This document shows, piece after piece, positions 16,982 through 26,309 of a stretch of DNA of 64,000 bases. The notes beneath the pieces are model-generated. The model did no database searches. It had not been told where the DNA came from and saw nothing but the letters and a program-made list of their open reading frames with translations. The DNA comes from Leptolyngbya sp. BL0902. Lineage in GTDB: Bacteria; Cyanobacteriota; Cyanobacteriia; Phormidesmidales; Phormidesmidaceae. The stretch lies in assembly GCF_016403105.1 (NCBI RefSeq), contig NZ_CP046155.1:4087501-4151500 (forward strand), given 5' to 3'. A program made the translations under genes and the position numbers. Position 1 is the stretch's first letter; every line of letters begins with the position of its first letter.

Positions 16982-19564
16982 GTGGAGTCCAGATATACCC
17001 CCGCCGAGATTGAGCCAAAGTGGCAGCAGGTTTGGGCCGATCAGCGGCTAGACCAGGCATCGGACGAGGCCGACAAGCCCAAGTTCTATGCCCTGTCGAT
17101 GTTCCCGTATCCGTCGGGCAATTTGCACATGGGCCACGTTCGCAACTACACCATTACCGACGTGGTGGCGCGGGTGCGGCGAATGCAGGGCTATCGGGTG
17201 CTGCACCCCATGGGCTGGGACGCCTTTGGCCTGCCTGCGGAAAATGCGGCCATTGATCGCGGCATTCACCCCGCCCAGTGGACGTACCAAAATATTGACC
17301 AAATGCGGGCGCAGCTCCAGGAATTGGGCCTCTCCTACGACTGGGATCGGGAGGTGGCCACCTGTGCGCCGGATTATTACCGCTGGACGCAGTGGATTTT
17401 CATCCAAATGCTGACCATGGGTCTCGCCTACCAAAAAGAGGCGGCGGTGAACTGGGACCCCATCGACCAAACGGTGCTGGCTAACGAGCAGGTGGATAGC
17501 GAAGGGCGTTCCTGGCGTTCCGGTGCCCTGGTGGAGAAAAAGCTGCTGCGCCAGTGGTTTTTGAAAATTACCGACTACGCCGAAGAACTGCTGCAAGACC
17601 TGGATAAACTCCCCGGCTGGCCGGAGCGGGTGCGGACGATGCAGGCCAACTGGATCGGCAAATCCACCGGGGCACGGGTGGTCTTCACCACGGAGGGCGG
17701 CGACGAGTTGCCCGTGTTCACCACGCGGCCCGATACCCTGTGGGGGGCCACCTTTATGGTGTTATCGCCGGAGCATCCCCTGGTGGAGAAGCTGACCGCA
17801 CCGGATCGCGTGGCCACGGTGGAGGACTACCGCAAGGAATCCGCCGCTAAGAGCGAAATCGACCGCACCGCCGAAGACCGCGAAAAAACCGGGGTGTGGA
17901 CGGGCAGCTATGCGGTGAACCCCGTCAACGGCGCAAAGATTCCCATCTGGATTGCGGACTATGTGCTGATGGGCTACGGCACCGGGGCCATTATGGCCGT
18001 CCCTGCCCACGACCAGCGGGACTTTGAGTTTGCCCGCAAGTTTAGCCTCCCGGTCAAAGTCGTCGTCCAACCGGAGGGGGACACCCTGGATGGCGATACT
18101 CTGACCGAGGCATGGCCGGGGGATGGGGTAATGGTGAACTCCGGCCCCTTGGATGGCACCCCGGCAGGCAAGGGTGAAGGCCAAAGCGTGGCGGCGGCAA
18201 TTCAGTGGCTAGAGGCCAACGACAAGGGCAACGGCGAAGCCAACTATCGTCTACGGGATTGGCTGATTTCGCGCCAGCGCTACTGGGGTGTGCCGATTCC
18301 CGTGGTGCATTGCCCCTCCTGCGGCATTGTGCCCGTCCCCGATGACCAGCTTCCGGTGACGCTGCCGGAGGATGTGGAATTTTCCGGTCGCGGAGCCTCG
18401 CCCCTAGCGCAGTTAGAGCATTGGGTAAACGTGCCCTGCCCCACCTGCGGCACTCCCGCCAAGCGCGAAACCGACACCATGGACACCTTCATCGACTCGT
18501 CCTGGTACTTCCTACGCTATTCCGATGCCAAGAATCCTGAGCAAGCCTTTGAGGCCGCTAAGGTGAACGGCTGGATGCCTGTGGATCAGTACGTGGGCGG
18601 CATTGAACACGCCATTCTGCACCTGCTGTATTCGCGATTTTTGACCAAGGTGCTGCGGGATCGCGGTCTGCTGAACTTCGATGAACCCTTCCAGCGGCTG
18701 CTGACCCAGGGCATGGTGCAAAACCTCACCTACAAAAATCCCAAAACGGGCAAATACGTCCCCACCGACCAAGTGGCAGATACCGCTAACCCCGTCGATC
18801 CCGATACCGGAGATACCCTGGAAGTCTTCTACGAGAAGATGTCGAAATCCAAGTACAACGGTGTCGATCCCAAAGCCGTCCTCGCCAAGTATGGGGCGGA
18901 TACGGCGCGGATGTTCATCCTGTTCAAAGCGCCCCCGGAGAAGGATCTGGAGTGGGACGATGCCGACGTGGAAGGGCAATACCGCTTCCTCAACCGCGTG
19001 TGGCGACTGGTGACGGAATTTGCCGCCCGTGAGGGAGACGCCATCAACGCCGCCCTGCCCGACAGCCTCTCTAAGGACGAGAAAACCCTGCGTCGCGCCA
19101 TCCACAGCGCCATTAAGGACATCACGGAGGACATCGAAGGCGACTACCAGTTCAATACCGCCATCTCGGAACTGATGAAGCTCAACAACGCCCTGGGGGA
19201 TTTTGCCACCAAGGATTCCCCGATCTACGCCGAAGGGGTACGCGCCTTGGTGCTGCTGTTGGCCCCCTTTGCCCCCCACATGGCCGATGAACTCTGGCAC
19301 CAACTGGGGCAGACCGATTCTGTCCACCTCGCCCCCTGGCCCAGCCTTGACCCCGCCGCCCTAGTCGCCGACGAAATCACCCTAGTGATTCAGGTGATGG
19401 GCAAAACTCGCGGCACCCTAGAAGTCCCCGCCGATTCCGACAAAGCGGCCTTGGAACAGTACGCCCGCGACTCCGAAATCGCCCAGCGCTATCTGGAAGG
19501 CAAGGACATCAAAAAGGTGATTGTGGTGCCCGGAAAGCTGGTGAACTTTGTGGTGGCGGGATAA
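16982..19564 (+). CDS. leuS: Leucyl-tRNA synthetase
   Basis: 860 residues, full length. It charges tRNA-Leu and edits mischarged products. The class I HIGH motif appears as [16 protein letters not shown] (about 38) and KMSKS as [14 protein letters not shown] near residue 620. The CP1 editing domain is present ([20 protein letters not shown] and [19 protein letters not shown]). Start is GTG at 16982, supported by AGGAG 9 bp upstream and by the [15 protein letters not shown] family N-terminus. Confidence 0.97.
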   Translation: MESRYTPAEIEPKWQQVWADQRLDQASDEADKPKFYALSMFPYPSGNLHMGHVRNYTITDVVARVRRMQGYRVLHPMGWDAFGLPAENAAIDRGIHPAQWTYQNIDQMRAQLQELGLSYDWDREVATCAPDYYRWTQWIFIQMLTMGLAYQKEAAVNWDPIDQTVLANEQVDSEGRSWRSGALVEKKLLRQWFLKITDYAEELLQDLDKLPGWPERVRTMQANWIGKSTGARVVFTTEGGDELPVFTTRPDTLWGATFMVLSPEHPLVEKLTAPDRVATVEDYRKESAAKSEIDRTAEDREKTGVWTGSYAVNPVNGAKIPIWIADYVLMGYGTGAIMAVPAHDQRDFEFARKFSLPVKVVVQPEGDTLDGDTLTEAWPGDGVMVNSGPLDGTPAGKGEGQSVAAAIQWLEANDKGNGEANYRLRDWLISRQRYWGVPIPVVHCPSCGIVPVPDDQLPVTLPEDVEFSGRGASPLAQLEHWVNVPCPTCGTPAKRETDTMDTFIDSSWYFLRYSDAKNPEQAFEAAKVNGWMPVDQYVGGIEHAILHLLYSRFLTKVLRDRGLLNFDEPFQRLLTQGMVQNLTYKNPKTGKYVPTDQVADTANPVDPDTGDTLEVFYEKMSKSKYNGVDPKAVLAKYGADTARMFILFKAPPEKDLEWDDADVEGQYRFLNRVWRLVTEFAAREGDAINAALPDSLSKDEKTLRRAIHSAIKDITEDIEGDYQFNTAISELMKLNNALGDFATKDSPIYAEGVRALVLLLAPFAPHMADELWHQLGQTDSVHLAPWPSLDPAALVADEITLVIQVMGKTRGTLEVPADSDKAALEQYARDSEIAQRYLEGKDIKKVIVVPGKLVNFVVAG

Positions 19565-19590
19565 GTCGCTAGAATGCCCCTGAATCGCCC

Positions 19591-19622
19591 TGTAGGGTGC
19601 CATTCGCGAAGCAATGCACCCC
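19591..19622 (+). repeat. REP-like palindrome
   Basis: TGTAGGGTGC, then a short loop, then GCAATGCACC: a copy of the dispersed GTAGGGTGCATT family, also at 26204, 30914, 31899, 51108, 51787 and 54488. It follows leuS. Confidence 0.7.
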
Positions 19623-19739
19623 GCCATCCAGGCATCCCGCAGAGCCGCTAATATCAACACAATTTGCAACGACCCTGGACAATTTCGGCTAAGCTGGGCA
19701 AGCTAGAGCTACGGAGTTTTTAGCCCCCAGGAGAGAGCC

Positions 19740-20102
19740 ATGATGAGCCAGCGTCCTCCCAGCAAAATTCATCCCAAGGTCAGCACCCTGCCCCGCCAGC
19801 GCACCGAGGCCGCCCACTACCTCGACCTGTACAAGCTGACAGTGGAGAAAAAGCGCATTCAGCAGGAAATCGAAAACCTGGAAAAGCGCCGGGAACGCCT
19901 CTACACCCGACTGGCGGAGATTGACCAGGAGGCGGATCGCCTGAATGGTCTAGCGGGCTCTATTCGGATCCAAGATAGCCAACGCCTTGGCACCAATGGC
20001 CCTCGTCCCGATGCAACTGCAACGCCGAGCAGCAATGTCTTTGTGCCCGAACGGCCCAGCACCACCCAGGGCGACTTCAACACCGTGCTACTGGAGTATT
20101 AA
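19740..20102 (+). CDS. Small coiled-coil protein (possibly GvpV-like)
   Basis: 120 residues. After a basic Pro-rich start (SKIHPKVSTLPRQRTEAAHY), residues about 30-70 form one long coiled coil (VEKKRIQQEIENLEKRRERL). The tail is Pro/Thr-rich and disordered. The N-terminal pattern recalls gas vesicle protein V, but no other gvp gene is in the window, so I treat it as an unassigned cyanobacterial protein. The start is one of two adjacent ATGs after AGGAGAGAGCC. Confidence 0.6.
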   Translation: MMSQRPPSKIHPKVSTLPRQRTEAAHYLDLYKLTVEKKRIQQEIENLEKRRERLYTRLAEIDQEADRLNGLAGSIRIQDSQRLGTNGPRPDATATPSSNVFVPERPSTTQGDFNTVLLEY

Positions 20103-20155
20103 GGGTATAGCGATCTCTGAAAGCGAGATACCGAAGTTTTTGAAAAATCCTGATA

Positions 20156-20177
20156 TCTAGGTATCGCCCTAGATTTT
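20156..20177 (+). terminator. Weak terminator before yidD
   Basis: TCTAGG and CCTAGA pair around a 6-nt loop and are followed by TTTT. The stem is only 6 bp, so the call is tentative. Confidence 0.35.
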
Positions 20178-20206
20178 CCTGCGGGAGAGGCCGCTAAAAT
20201 AGAGCC

Positions 20207-20452
20207 ATGAAAGCTGTTTTATTGCTGCTCATTCAGGGCTATCGGCGGTTCATTTCGCCGCTGTTTCCGCCCACTTGTCGGTTCACACCCACCTGTTCGC
20301 AGTATGCGTTGACGGCGATTGAACGGTTTGGGCCACTCAAGGGAACCTGGCTGGCGGTGCGGCGCATCACTCGTTGCCATCCGTTCCATCCCGGTGGTTA
20401 CGACCCGGTGCCTGAGGCAGGGACTTGCAATCATCACACCTCAGATATATAG
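20207..20452 (+). CDS. yidD: Membrane protein insertion efficiency factor YidD
   Basis: 81 residues, full length. YidD assists the YidC insertase in placing proteins in the membrane. The full signature is present: [34 protein letters not shown], and [17 protein letters not shown], with the three conserved Cys. In many bacteria it lies in the rnpA-yidC operon; here it is alone. A TAAAAT box 6 bp before the ATG suggests a very short leader. Confidence 0.93.
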   Translation: MKAVLLLLIQGYRRFISPLFPPTCRFTPTCSQYALTAIERFGPLKGTWLAVRRITRCHPFHPGGYDPVPEAGTCNHHTSDI

Positions 20453-20673
20453 GTCAAGCGTACTATATTAACTGTATTCTTGAAAACCCCAGTTTCTTGA
20501 TTTTCAGTGCTGTCCGGCTGTCACTCGGGGAGGTAGAAATCGGGGTTATGGGCTGTTTTTAGGGCAGATTACGGCATATTGCCAGAACAGTCTTCGCTTT
20601 GGGAAAGATTCTGAAATCTAGCCAGCATCCACCAAACTTGACCTAGGCTAGAGACACTGATAGGTCTCTCCCG

Positions 20674-22179
20674 ATGGCGGATACAACCGATATTGTGATT
20701 ATTGGGGCAGGGGTTGCGGGGCTGGCAGCAGGCTGCTACGCCCAAATGAATGGCTACCACAGCCGCATCATCGAAGCCCAGGCGGGGCCGGGGGGATCCT
20801 GTTGGGCCGATTGGCAGCAGGGCTATTGCCTGGAGGGTGGCCTGCACTACATCTTTGGCAACGGGCCAGGGCAGCCGTTTCATAGCACCTGGGAAGAGTT
20901 GGGCGTGGTGCCCCAGATCCCCTTTTTGCATGAAGATTACCTGGCCCAACTATACGGCCCCAATGGGGAAGTGCTCACCGTCCACAGCGACACGGAGATT
21001 TTGGCCGAGCACATGAAATCTCTTGCGCCCCAGGATGGCAAGCTGATCGATCAGTTTTGCAAAGGGGTTCGCAACTTTAAGGATTTTGACCTGTCGATTC
21101 TGCAACAGAAGCCCAAATCAATGATGACCGCAGCCGACTGGGCCAGAATTGGGCGGCAGGTGTTGCCCTTTGTGAATTCCCTCGGCAAGTGGGGCAGCCT
21201 GTCGCTGCAAGATTTGGGCACCAAGTTCAAAAATCCGTTTTTGCAGCGGGCCGTTCCCCATATGTTTTCCTGGCCAGAGGTGCCCGTGATGGTGGGGATG
21301 TCGCTGCTGGCCTACCTCGACAATGGTAACGCGGGCTTTCCCCAGGGCGGTTCCCTCGCCTTTGTGAAGGCCATCGAGCAACGCTACCTAGCCCTCGGTG
21401 GCGAAATTTATTATTCCACCCCTGTGGAACAAATTTTATTGGAGGGCGACCAAGCCGTGGGGGTGCGCCTCATCGACCAGCGCGAGTACCGGGCCAAGCG
21501 GGTAATTTCCGCCTGTGATGGTCGCCAGACCCTCTTCCACCTGCTGCAAGGGGATTATCTCCACCACCGCCTGGAGAAAATCTACAAGAGCGATCTCCCC
21601 ATGTACTCCCAGTTTCAGGTGTGCCTCGGCGTCAATCGCGACCTCTCCGCCGAGCCCCACTGGACCACCTACCTCCTAGAAGAACCCCTCACCATCGCCG
21701 GAGCCCCCCAGGGCGAGATCGGCCTCAAGCACTACAACATCGACCCGTCCCTGGCTCCTCCGGGCAAATCGGTCCTCATGGCCCTGATGACCACCCCCTA
21801 CCGCCACTGGCAAGCCGCCTATGGCGAGGGTCATCCCCCCGCAGACGAACTGCCGGAAGTAGAAACCGTTCTAGACTGGCTCAACCAGCGCTACCCCGGC
21901 CTTCGCAACGACATTGAAGTGATGCAGGTACGCACCCCCCTCAGCCACGAGCGCACCACCGGAAACTGGCAGGGGTCGAGCTGCGGCTGGCTGCTCACCA
22001 AAGACACCCTGCCGATGATGGTGCAGGGCATCCCCAAACGCCTGCCGGGGCTGAAAAACTTTGCCATGATCGGCCACTGGACAGAACCGGGGGGCAGCGT
22101 CCCTATCGCTGCTATGTCTGGGCGTAACCTGGTGTACGAACTCTGCCACGAAGACAGCAAAGCCTTCACCCTTATCTGA
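20674..22179 (+). CDS. FAD-dependent oxidoreductase of the phytoene desaturase/carotene isomerase type
   Basis: 501 residues. The N-terminal dinucleotide fold IVIIGAGVAGLAAGCYAQ (about 7-24) is followed by the ARGGAGGS-like AQAGPGGSCW. A substrate-entry region (PEVPVMVGMSLLAYLDNG with FPQGGSLAFVKAIEQRY) and the C-terminal FAD loop (IGHWTEPGGSVPIAAMSGRN) are all as in CrtI/CrtISO relatives. It probably acts on a carotenoid or another isoprenoid at the membrane. It is not a clear CrtISO or CrtO, and no other crt gene is nearby, so no symbol is given. Confidence 0.85.
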   Translation: MADTTDIVIIGAGVAGLAAGCYAQMNGYHSRIIEAQAGPGGSCWADWQQGYCLEGGLHYIFGNGPGQPFHSTWEELGVVPQIPFLHEDYLAQLYGPNGEVLTVHSDTEILAEHMKSLAPQDGKLIDQFCKGVRNFKDFDLSILQQKPKSMMTAADWARIGRQVLPFVNSLGKWGSLSLQDLGTKFKNPFLQRAVPHMFSWPEVPVMVGMSLLAYLDNGNAGFPQGGSLAFVKAIEQRYLALGGEIYYSTPVEQILLEGDQAVGVRLIDQREYRAKRVISACDGRQTLFHLLQGDYLHHRLEKIYKSDLPMYSQFQVCLGVNRDLSAEPHWTTYLLEEPLTIAGAPQGEIGLKHYNIDPSLAPPGKSVLMALMTTPYRHWQAAYGEGHPPADELPEVETVLDWLNQRYPGLRNDIEVMQVRTPLSHERTTGNWQGSSCGWLLTKDTLPMMVQGIPKRLPGLKNFAMIGHWTEPGGSVPIAAMSGRNLVYELCHEDSKAFTLI

Positions 22180-22427
22180 GGCTCATCCCCTCGTACCAAC
22201 CTTCCAGTCCCTTCACCCGCCCCACAATAGGGGAACAGTCTCCGTATCCGCTACGGTCAAGAACAATTCACCAGAATTTGCTCTCCCCAGGGAATGTAAT
22301 TCTTTGTAAGGGCCGTTAACACTTCATTGCAAAACCCCAAAATTTAGGAAATCCCTCAGACAATGAGGATAAGGGCAAGTTCAGTTCAGCGGCACTTCAT
22401 CGCTCATCGTCTTTGGAGGGTTACTCC

Positions 22428-22556
22428 ATGCTGTCCTTCATTTTTACCTACCAAGACATTCTTTACCTAGCGACCAAGCTGGGAGCTTTAGGGGTAGTCG
22501 TCTTAGCCTACTGGCTCATCAGTCGGCACGACCATAAAGCCACCCATCACGGATAA
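22428..22556 (+). CDS. 42-residue single-span membrane peptide
   Basis: The frame begins MLSFIFTYQDILYLATKLGA, continues through a hydrophobic stretch to AYWLISRHD, and ends in a His-rich tail (HKATHHG). A good ribosome binding site, GGAGGG, lies 7 bp before the ATG, which is the main reason to believe it. One membrane helix covers about residues 13-33. It precedes the universal stress gene by 85 bp on the same strand, so both may be transcribed together. No family is recognised. Confidence 0.55.
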   Translation: MLSFIFTYQDILYLATKLGALGVVVLAYWLISRHDHKATHHG

Positions 22557-22641
22557 TTGGCCCCTTCCTTCAACATCTTGGCCGTTGCTATTGCCCTTAA
22601 CTCTTCCAGCGAGTTATCCCATTGTTTAGAGGGCTCAAGCT

Positions 22642-23148
22642 ATGCATCCAAAAATTCTGGTTGCCATTGATAACAGTGCCTTTAGTCGCGATATTTTCCA
22701 GGAAGCGCTTGATCTTGCTAAAGCTAGTCAAGGTTGCTTGTTTTTGGTTCATAGTCTTTCTGGGGAAGAAGAAAGTAGTCCCTTACCCATGCAACGGAGG
22801 CTGGACAGTATCTACTGGGCTCCAGGTACCGAAATTAACTTAGACGCCTGGAAAGATGAATGGCATCGCTACGAGGGCGATAGCCTAGATCATCTCAGGC
22901 ATTTAGCTGGAAAAGCAAATGCCATGGGGATAAAAACAGAATTTAGGCAACTCATCGGCAGTCCTGGCCGAGTCATTTGCAAAGCGGCTCAGCAATGGGG
23001 CGCAACGATGATTGTGATGGGCCACCGTGGCCGTAGCGGCCTGTCAGAACTAGTGATGGGCAGTGTCAGCAACTATGTGATGCACCACGCGCTCTGCTCT
23101 GTGCTAGTTCTTAAGCCAGAGGAAGTGATTCGTTCCTCGCTTGCCTAA
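22642..23148 (+). CDS. Universal stress protein (UspA family)
   Basis: 168 residues with a single Usp domain. Seen: KILVAIDNSAFSRDIFQEAL at the start, IIVMGHRGRSGLSELVMGS (the G-2x-G-9x-GS ATP-binding pattern) near the end, and the final HHALCSVLVLKP. The ATP loop is intact, so it is likely an ATP-binding member that forms dimers under stress. It is followed by a strong hairpin at 23165-23208. The signal it responds to cannot be read from the sequence. Confidence 0.92.
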   Translation: MHPKILVAIDNSAFSRDIFQEALDLAKASQGCLFLVHSLSGEEESSPLPMQRRLDSIYWAPGTEINLDAWKDEWHRYEGDSLDHLRHLAGKANAMGIKTEFRQLIGSPGRVICKAAQQWGATMIVMGHRGRSGLSELVMGSVSNYVMHHALCSVLVLKPEEVIRSSLA

Positions 23149-23164
23149 GAGATTTTTTCCTAGT

Positions 23165-23208
23165 GCAAATTGCCCCTGATCTAGGCCATCTAGTCAGGGG
23201 TAATTTGC
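23165..23208 (+). terminator. Hairpin after the universal stress gene
   Basis: A 15-bp stem (23165-23179 with 23194-23208) with one G-U pair that forms only in plus-strand RNA. It ends 60 bp after the stop codon. There is no U run, so it may be a Rho-type or processing structure. Confidence 0.55.
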
Positions 23209-23439
23209 GTGGGTACCGTCTTCACTAGCTAATCTAGCCGCGCCCTGAGATGAGCACGACAGCAAGGCATAGATCTCTCTATCTTCAGCCCAGTCAGTCA
23301 ATGCTAGCCCATTGATTTTTCCTCAGAGGCGGATCAAAGCGTGCGACGAAGGCATACTCAAATCAGTTATCAAGCTTTAGCTTTTCCAGAAAGCATCTGT
23401 TCTTTTCAAGAAAAGCATCTACTATTCCTTAAAAATCAC

Positions 23440-23900
23440 CCATAAAATCTGTGGAAAACCAGCTTTTTTCTGGGGAAAACCCGTGGAAAACCCGTGGAAA
23501 AAAGTGACTTAATTGGTGTTTTAAATAAATTTTCCAAGCCCCTGTGGAAAACTACGTTTTTCCTCCACATCTTTTCCACAGGGGCTTGAATAATCAAGGC
23601 CAAGCACCATGGGCGATCCCAGAGTTTTCCTCAGTTTCCACAGGCCCTACTACTACTACTATTCTTTTAAAAAAATTCTAGATAAGAAGCTCAATGCCAT
23701 CAACCTAAAAAACAGGAAGTGCCATTGAAGATTGGGGAAAATAGTGTTAGATTGATGCAGCTTCACCCAAGAATCAGTAAAGTTTCCATCCTAAAGGCGT
23801 TTCGCTTAGGATTCCAGCTTTTTCCAGATCAGCACTCAATGTGTTATTTCACAGACATTCCACCTGTGGAGTAGGATGCTGGATTAAAAAATGAGATACT
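23440..23900. other. oriC: Chromosomal replication origin (oriC) upstream of dnaN
   Basis: This non-coding stretch before dnaN carries DnaA boxes of the TTTTCCACA/TGTGGAAAA type at 23450-23458, 23482-23490, 23493-23501, 23543-23551, 23572-23580 and 23634-23642 (last one GTTTCCACA). Two of them lie in a perfect 17-bp inverted repeat (23535-23551 with 23572-23588). The final box is directly followed by GGCCC, four TAC trinucleotides and TAT (23648-23662), then A/T-rich DNA to about 23685. That order matches the box, GC cluster, DnaA-trio and unwinding element known from Bacillus. In Synechococcus elongatus the origin also lies beside dnaN. Function here is inferred. Confidence 0.82.
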
Positions 23901-23999
23901 GCTACAGCTAGCCCAGTTCCACAACGGTGGAAGTTGGTTGGTTGCCTCTCTCCATCGCTAGTTGTCATCCTCCTGTCATTCGACGTCAGTAAACCCACC

Positions 24000-25130
24000 A
24001 TGAAGTTTGTCTGTTCTCAAAGCGAGCTGAATAATCAACTCTCATCGGTAAGTCGGGCTGTGGCCTCCCGACCCAGTCGCCCGGTTTTGGGCAATATCCT
24101 GGTGACGGCAGATGCAGGCCAGCAAACGGTCACGCTAGTGGGTTTTGACGAGGTGTTAGGGATTGAGAGCTGCTTCCCGGCCCAGGTAGAAGCATCTGGT
24201 GTGCTGACGCTGCCCGCTAAGCTGTGGGGCGATATTGTGTCTCGGCTGCCCAATGACGACGTTCGGCTCGAAACTGATACCGATGGCACCACCGTGACGA
24301 TCACCAGCGCCTCTGGCCGCTATGAGGTGCGTGGCCTGAGCGCGGAGGACTACCCCTCCCTGCCCGCCGTTGAGGAAGGTGACACCGTTGCGCTCTCTGC
24401 TGAGTCGTTGCTCCACGGTCTAGAGGGCTCGCTGTTTGCCACTAGTGGCGATGAAACCAAGCAGGTATTGACTGGGGTACACCTGCTGTCAGATGCGGAC
24501 TGTTTAGAATTTGCGGCTACCGATGGGCACCGCCTTGCCGTGGTTCAGACTGTAGATGAGACGGGCACTCCCACCCCTCAGATGGATGTGACTGTCCCCG
24601 CCAAAGCCCTGCGCGAACTGGAGCGCATGATTAAGGGGCATCCGTCCAATGAACCCGTACAGGTGCGGCTGGATGAAACCCAGGTATTGTTTGACCTCGG
24701 CAACCAAAAGCTCACGACTCGCCTGCTGGAAGGGCAGTACCCAAACTATCGCCAACTCTTGCCGAAACAGTTTGCCCGCCAAATCACCGTAGATCGCGAT
24801 GGCCTGATCAAAAGCCTGGAACGCATTGCGGTGCTGGCCAGCCAAAAAAACGATATCGTCAAGCTCTCCCTCGATGCAGCCCAACAGTGCGTGGCTCTAT
24901 CCGTGGAGGCCCAGGAAGTGGGCAGTGGCCGCGAGGAACTGGCAGCTCAAATCAGCGGCGATGATCTGGATATTGCCTTTAATGTGCGCTATCTGCTAGA
25001 CGGTTTGAAAGCCTTTGACAGTAGCCAGGTTCAAATGCAGTGCAATGCAGCTACCAGTCCAGCGGTGCTGAGCCCCCTGGGAGAGGCCAAAATTACCTAC
25101 CTGGTCATGCCTGTGCAAATCCGCAGCTAG
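24000..25130 (+). CDS. dnaN: DNA polymerase III sliding clamp (beta subunit)
   Basis: 376 residues from ATG 24000 (MKFVCSQSELNNQLSSVSRA). An upstream in-frame start would add a hydrophobic lead not seen in the family. The three clamp repeats are visible, with SRPVLGNILVTAD at the front, DGHRLAVVQT in the middle (the TDGHRL motif) and the LGEAKITYLVMPVQI ending. It encircles DNA and tethers polymerase and repair proteins. Its position between two DnaA-box clusters marks the origin region, and a terminator follows at 25274. Confidence 0.97.
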   Translation: MKFVCSQSELNNQLSSVSRAVASRPSRPVLGNILVTADAGQQTVTLVGFDEVLGIESCFPAQVEASGVLTLPAKLWGDIVSRLPNDDVRLETDTDGTTVTITSASGRYEVRGLSAEDYPSLPAVEEGDTVALSAESLLHGLEGSLFATSGDETKQVLTGVHLLSDADCLEFAATDGHRLAVVQTVDETGTPTPQMDVTVPAKALRELERMIKGHPSNEPVQVRLDETQVLFDLGNQKLTTRLLEGQYPNYRQLLPKQFARQITVDRDGLIKSLERIAVLASQKNDIVKLSLDAAQQCVALSVEAQEVGSGREELAAQISGDDLDIAFNVRYLLDGLKAFDSSQVQMQCNAATSPAVLSPLGEAKITYLVMPVQIRS

Positions 25131-25131
25131 C

Positions 25132-25277
25132 TGTGGAAAACTCCCCACCCTGTTGAAAAGTCAGCCCCTCTGTGGAAAACTTGTCAAACAGTTGAAAAAG
25201 CTAGGGTTCTAGGGATTGGCGATCCCCCTGTGGAAAACCTACCCGTGCTGTTGAAAACTTTAGAATCTTGTTGAAAA
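25132..25277 (+). repeat. Phased DnaA-box array downstream of dnaN
   Basis: Seven 9-mers in one orientation start at 25132, 25151, 25171, 25190, 25229, 25249 and 25269. They read TGTGGAAAA (25132, 25171, 25229), TGTTGAAAA (25151, 25249, 25269) and AGTTGAAAA (25190). Spacing is 19, 20, 19, 39 (one missing unit), 20 and 20 bp, nearly two helical turns, so all sites face one side of the DNA. Confidence 0.85.
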
Positions 25278-25301
25278 CCCTGTCCCCGTGGCAGGGTTTT
25301 T
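25274..25301 (+). terminator. Rho-independent terminator after dnaN
   Basis: Perfect 9-bp stem AAAACCCTG/CAGGGTTTT (25274-25282 with 25292-25300), 9-nt loop, followed by T. It overlaps the last weak DnaA box. Confidence 0.75.
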
Positions 25302-25365
25302 GCTTGGCTCCAGGCTTCCGACCTTGGTTAGGATAAAGACGTTCTGACCTTGGTTTCTCATTCCT

Positions 25366-26154
25366 ATGGCAAGGCTTGTTCTGATTACGGGTGCCTCTAG
25401 CGGCATTGGCTACGAAATGGCGAAGGTGTGTGCCACCCAGGGCCATGATGTGATTGCGGTCGCTCGTCGCGAAGATCGTTTGACCACCCTAAAACAGGAA
25501 ATCGAACAGACCTATGGTGTCACAGTGTGGCCCTATGCTGCCGATTTGACCGATGCCCAGACCCGTCAAGATCTCTTTGATTGGACACAAACCCTCGGCC
25601 AACCCCTCTATGCCCTGGTGAACAATGCTGGGTTTGGCCTGTTAGAACCCTTTGCCGAAACGAATTGGGAACAGCAAAACGCCATGCTCCAGCTCAACAT
25701 CGTGGCGCTCACCCACCTCACCCACCTGGTTTTGCCGGGAATGATTGCCCAAGGCCAGGGCCGCATTCTGAACGTGGCCTCCACCGCCGCCTTTTTGCCG
25801 GGGCCATACATGGCCTGTTACTACGCCTCCAAAGCCTTTGTGCAATCCTTCACCGAAGCCATCGCCAGCGAACTGGAGGGCACAGGCGTCACCGCTACCA
25901 CCCTTTGCCCTGGCCCCACAGAGTCCGAATTTCAGGACGTGGCGGGCATGGGAGAACTGGAATTTTTCAGCGGCAAACTGCCCACCTCGGCAGATGTCGC
26001 CACCTTTGGCTATCGCGCCATGGAAAAGGGCGAACGCACCGTGGTGCATGGGCTGGTCAATAACCTGCTGGCCTTCGCCACCCGCCTGCAATCCGACAAA
26101 GCCCTCGCCACCATGATGAAAGGGTTTCAGCAGCCCAAAGGCTCACCGAATTAG
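25366..26154 (+). CDS. Short-chain dehydrogenase/reductase
   Basis: 262 residues, classical SDR. Cofactor loop ITGASSGIGYEMAK (about 7-20, TGxxxGIG), NNAGFGLLEP (86-89 is NNAG), catalytic Ser about 139, and YxxxK as YYASK (Tyr 152, Lys 156). The basic residues after the second strand (ARREDRLTTL) favour NADPH. The substrate is not predictable. It follows dnaN on the same strand after a terminator, so it probably has its own promoter. Confidence 0.93.
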   Translation: MARLVLITGASSGIGYEMAKVCATQGHDVIAVARREDRLTTLKQEIEQTYGVTVWPYAADLTDAQTRQDLFDWTQTLGQPLYALVNNAGFGLLEPFAETNWEQQNAMLQLNIVALTHLTHLVLPGMIAQGQGRILNVASTAAFLPGPYMACYYASKAFVQSFTEAIASELEGTGVTATTLCPGPTESEFQDVAGMGELEFFSGKLPTSADVATFGYRAMEKGERTVVHGLVNNLLAFATRLQSDKALATMMKGFQQPKGSPN

Positions 26155-26203
26155 GGTTTATACCAAATCCGAATTCCACAACTCCGATTCTCAAAAGGCA
26201 AGC

Positions 26204-26276
26204 TGTAGGGTGCATTCGCGGCTAGATTCTAATCCGGTAACGCCCTAATCTCCGTGTTTAGCCGCAATGCACCACC
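26204..26276 (+). repeat. REP-like element
   Basis: GTAGGGTGCATTCGCGGCTA at the left and GCCGCAATGCACCACC at the right, inverted ends around about 40 bp. It lies between the SDR and DUF29 genes. Confidence 0.65.
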
Positions 26277-26309
26277 GGGAAATCAGTGGTGGCCAAGTAG
26301 GATTTGGCA

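Noticed and set aside
23934-23999. N-terminal extension of dnaN
   Set aside because: DnaN proteins begin MKFVCSQSEL at 24000; the extra hydrophobic lead is not seen in the family and lies in the origin region.
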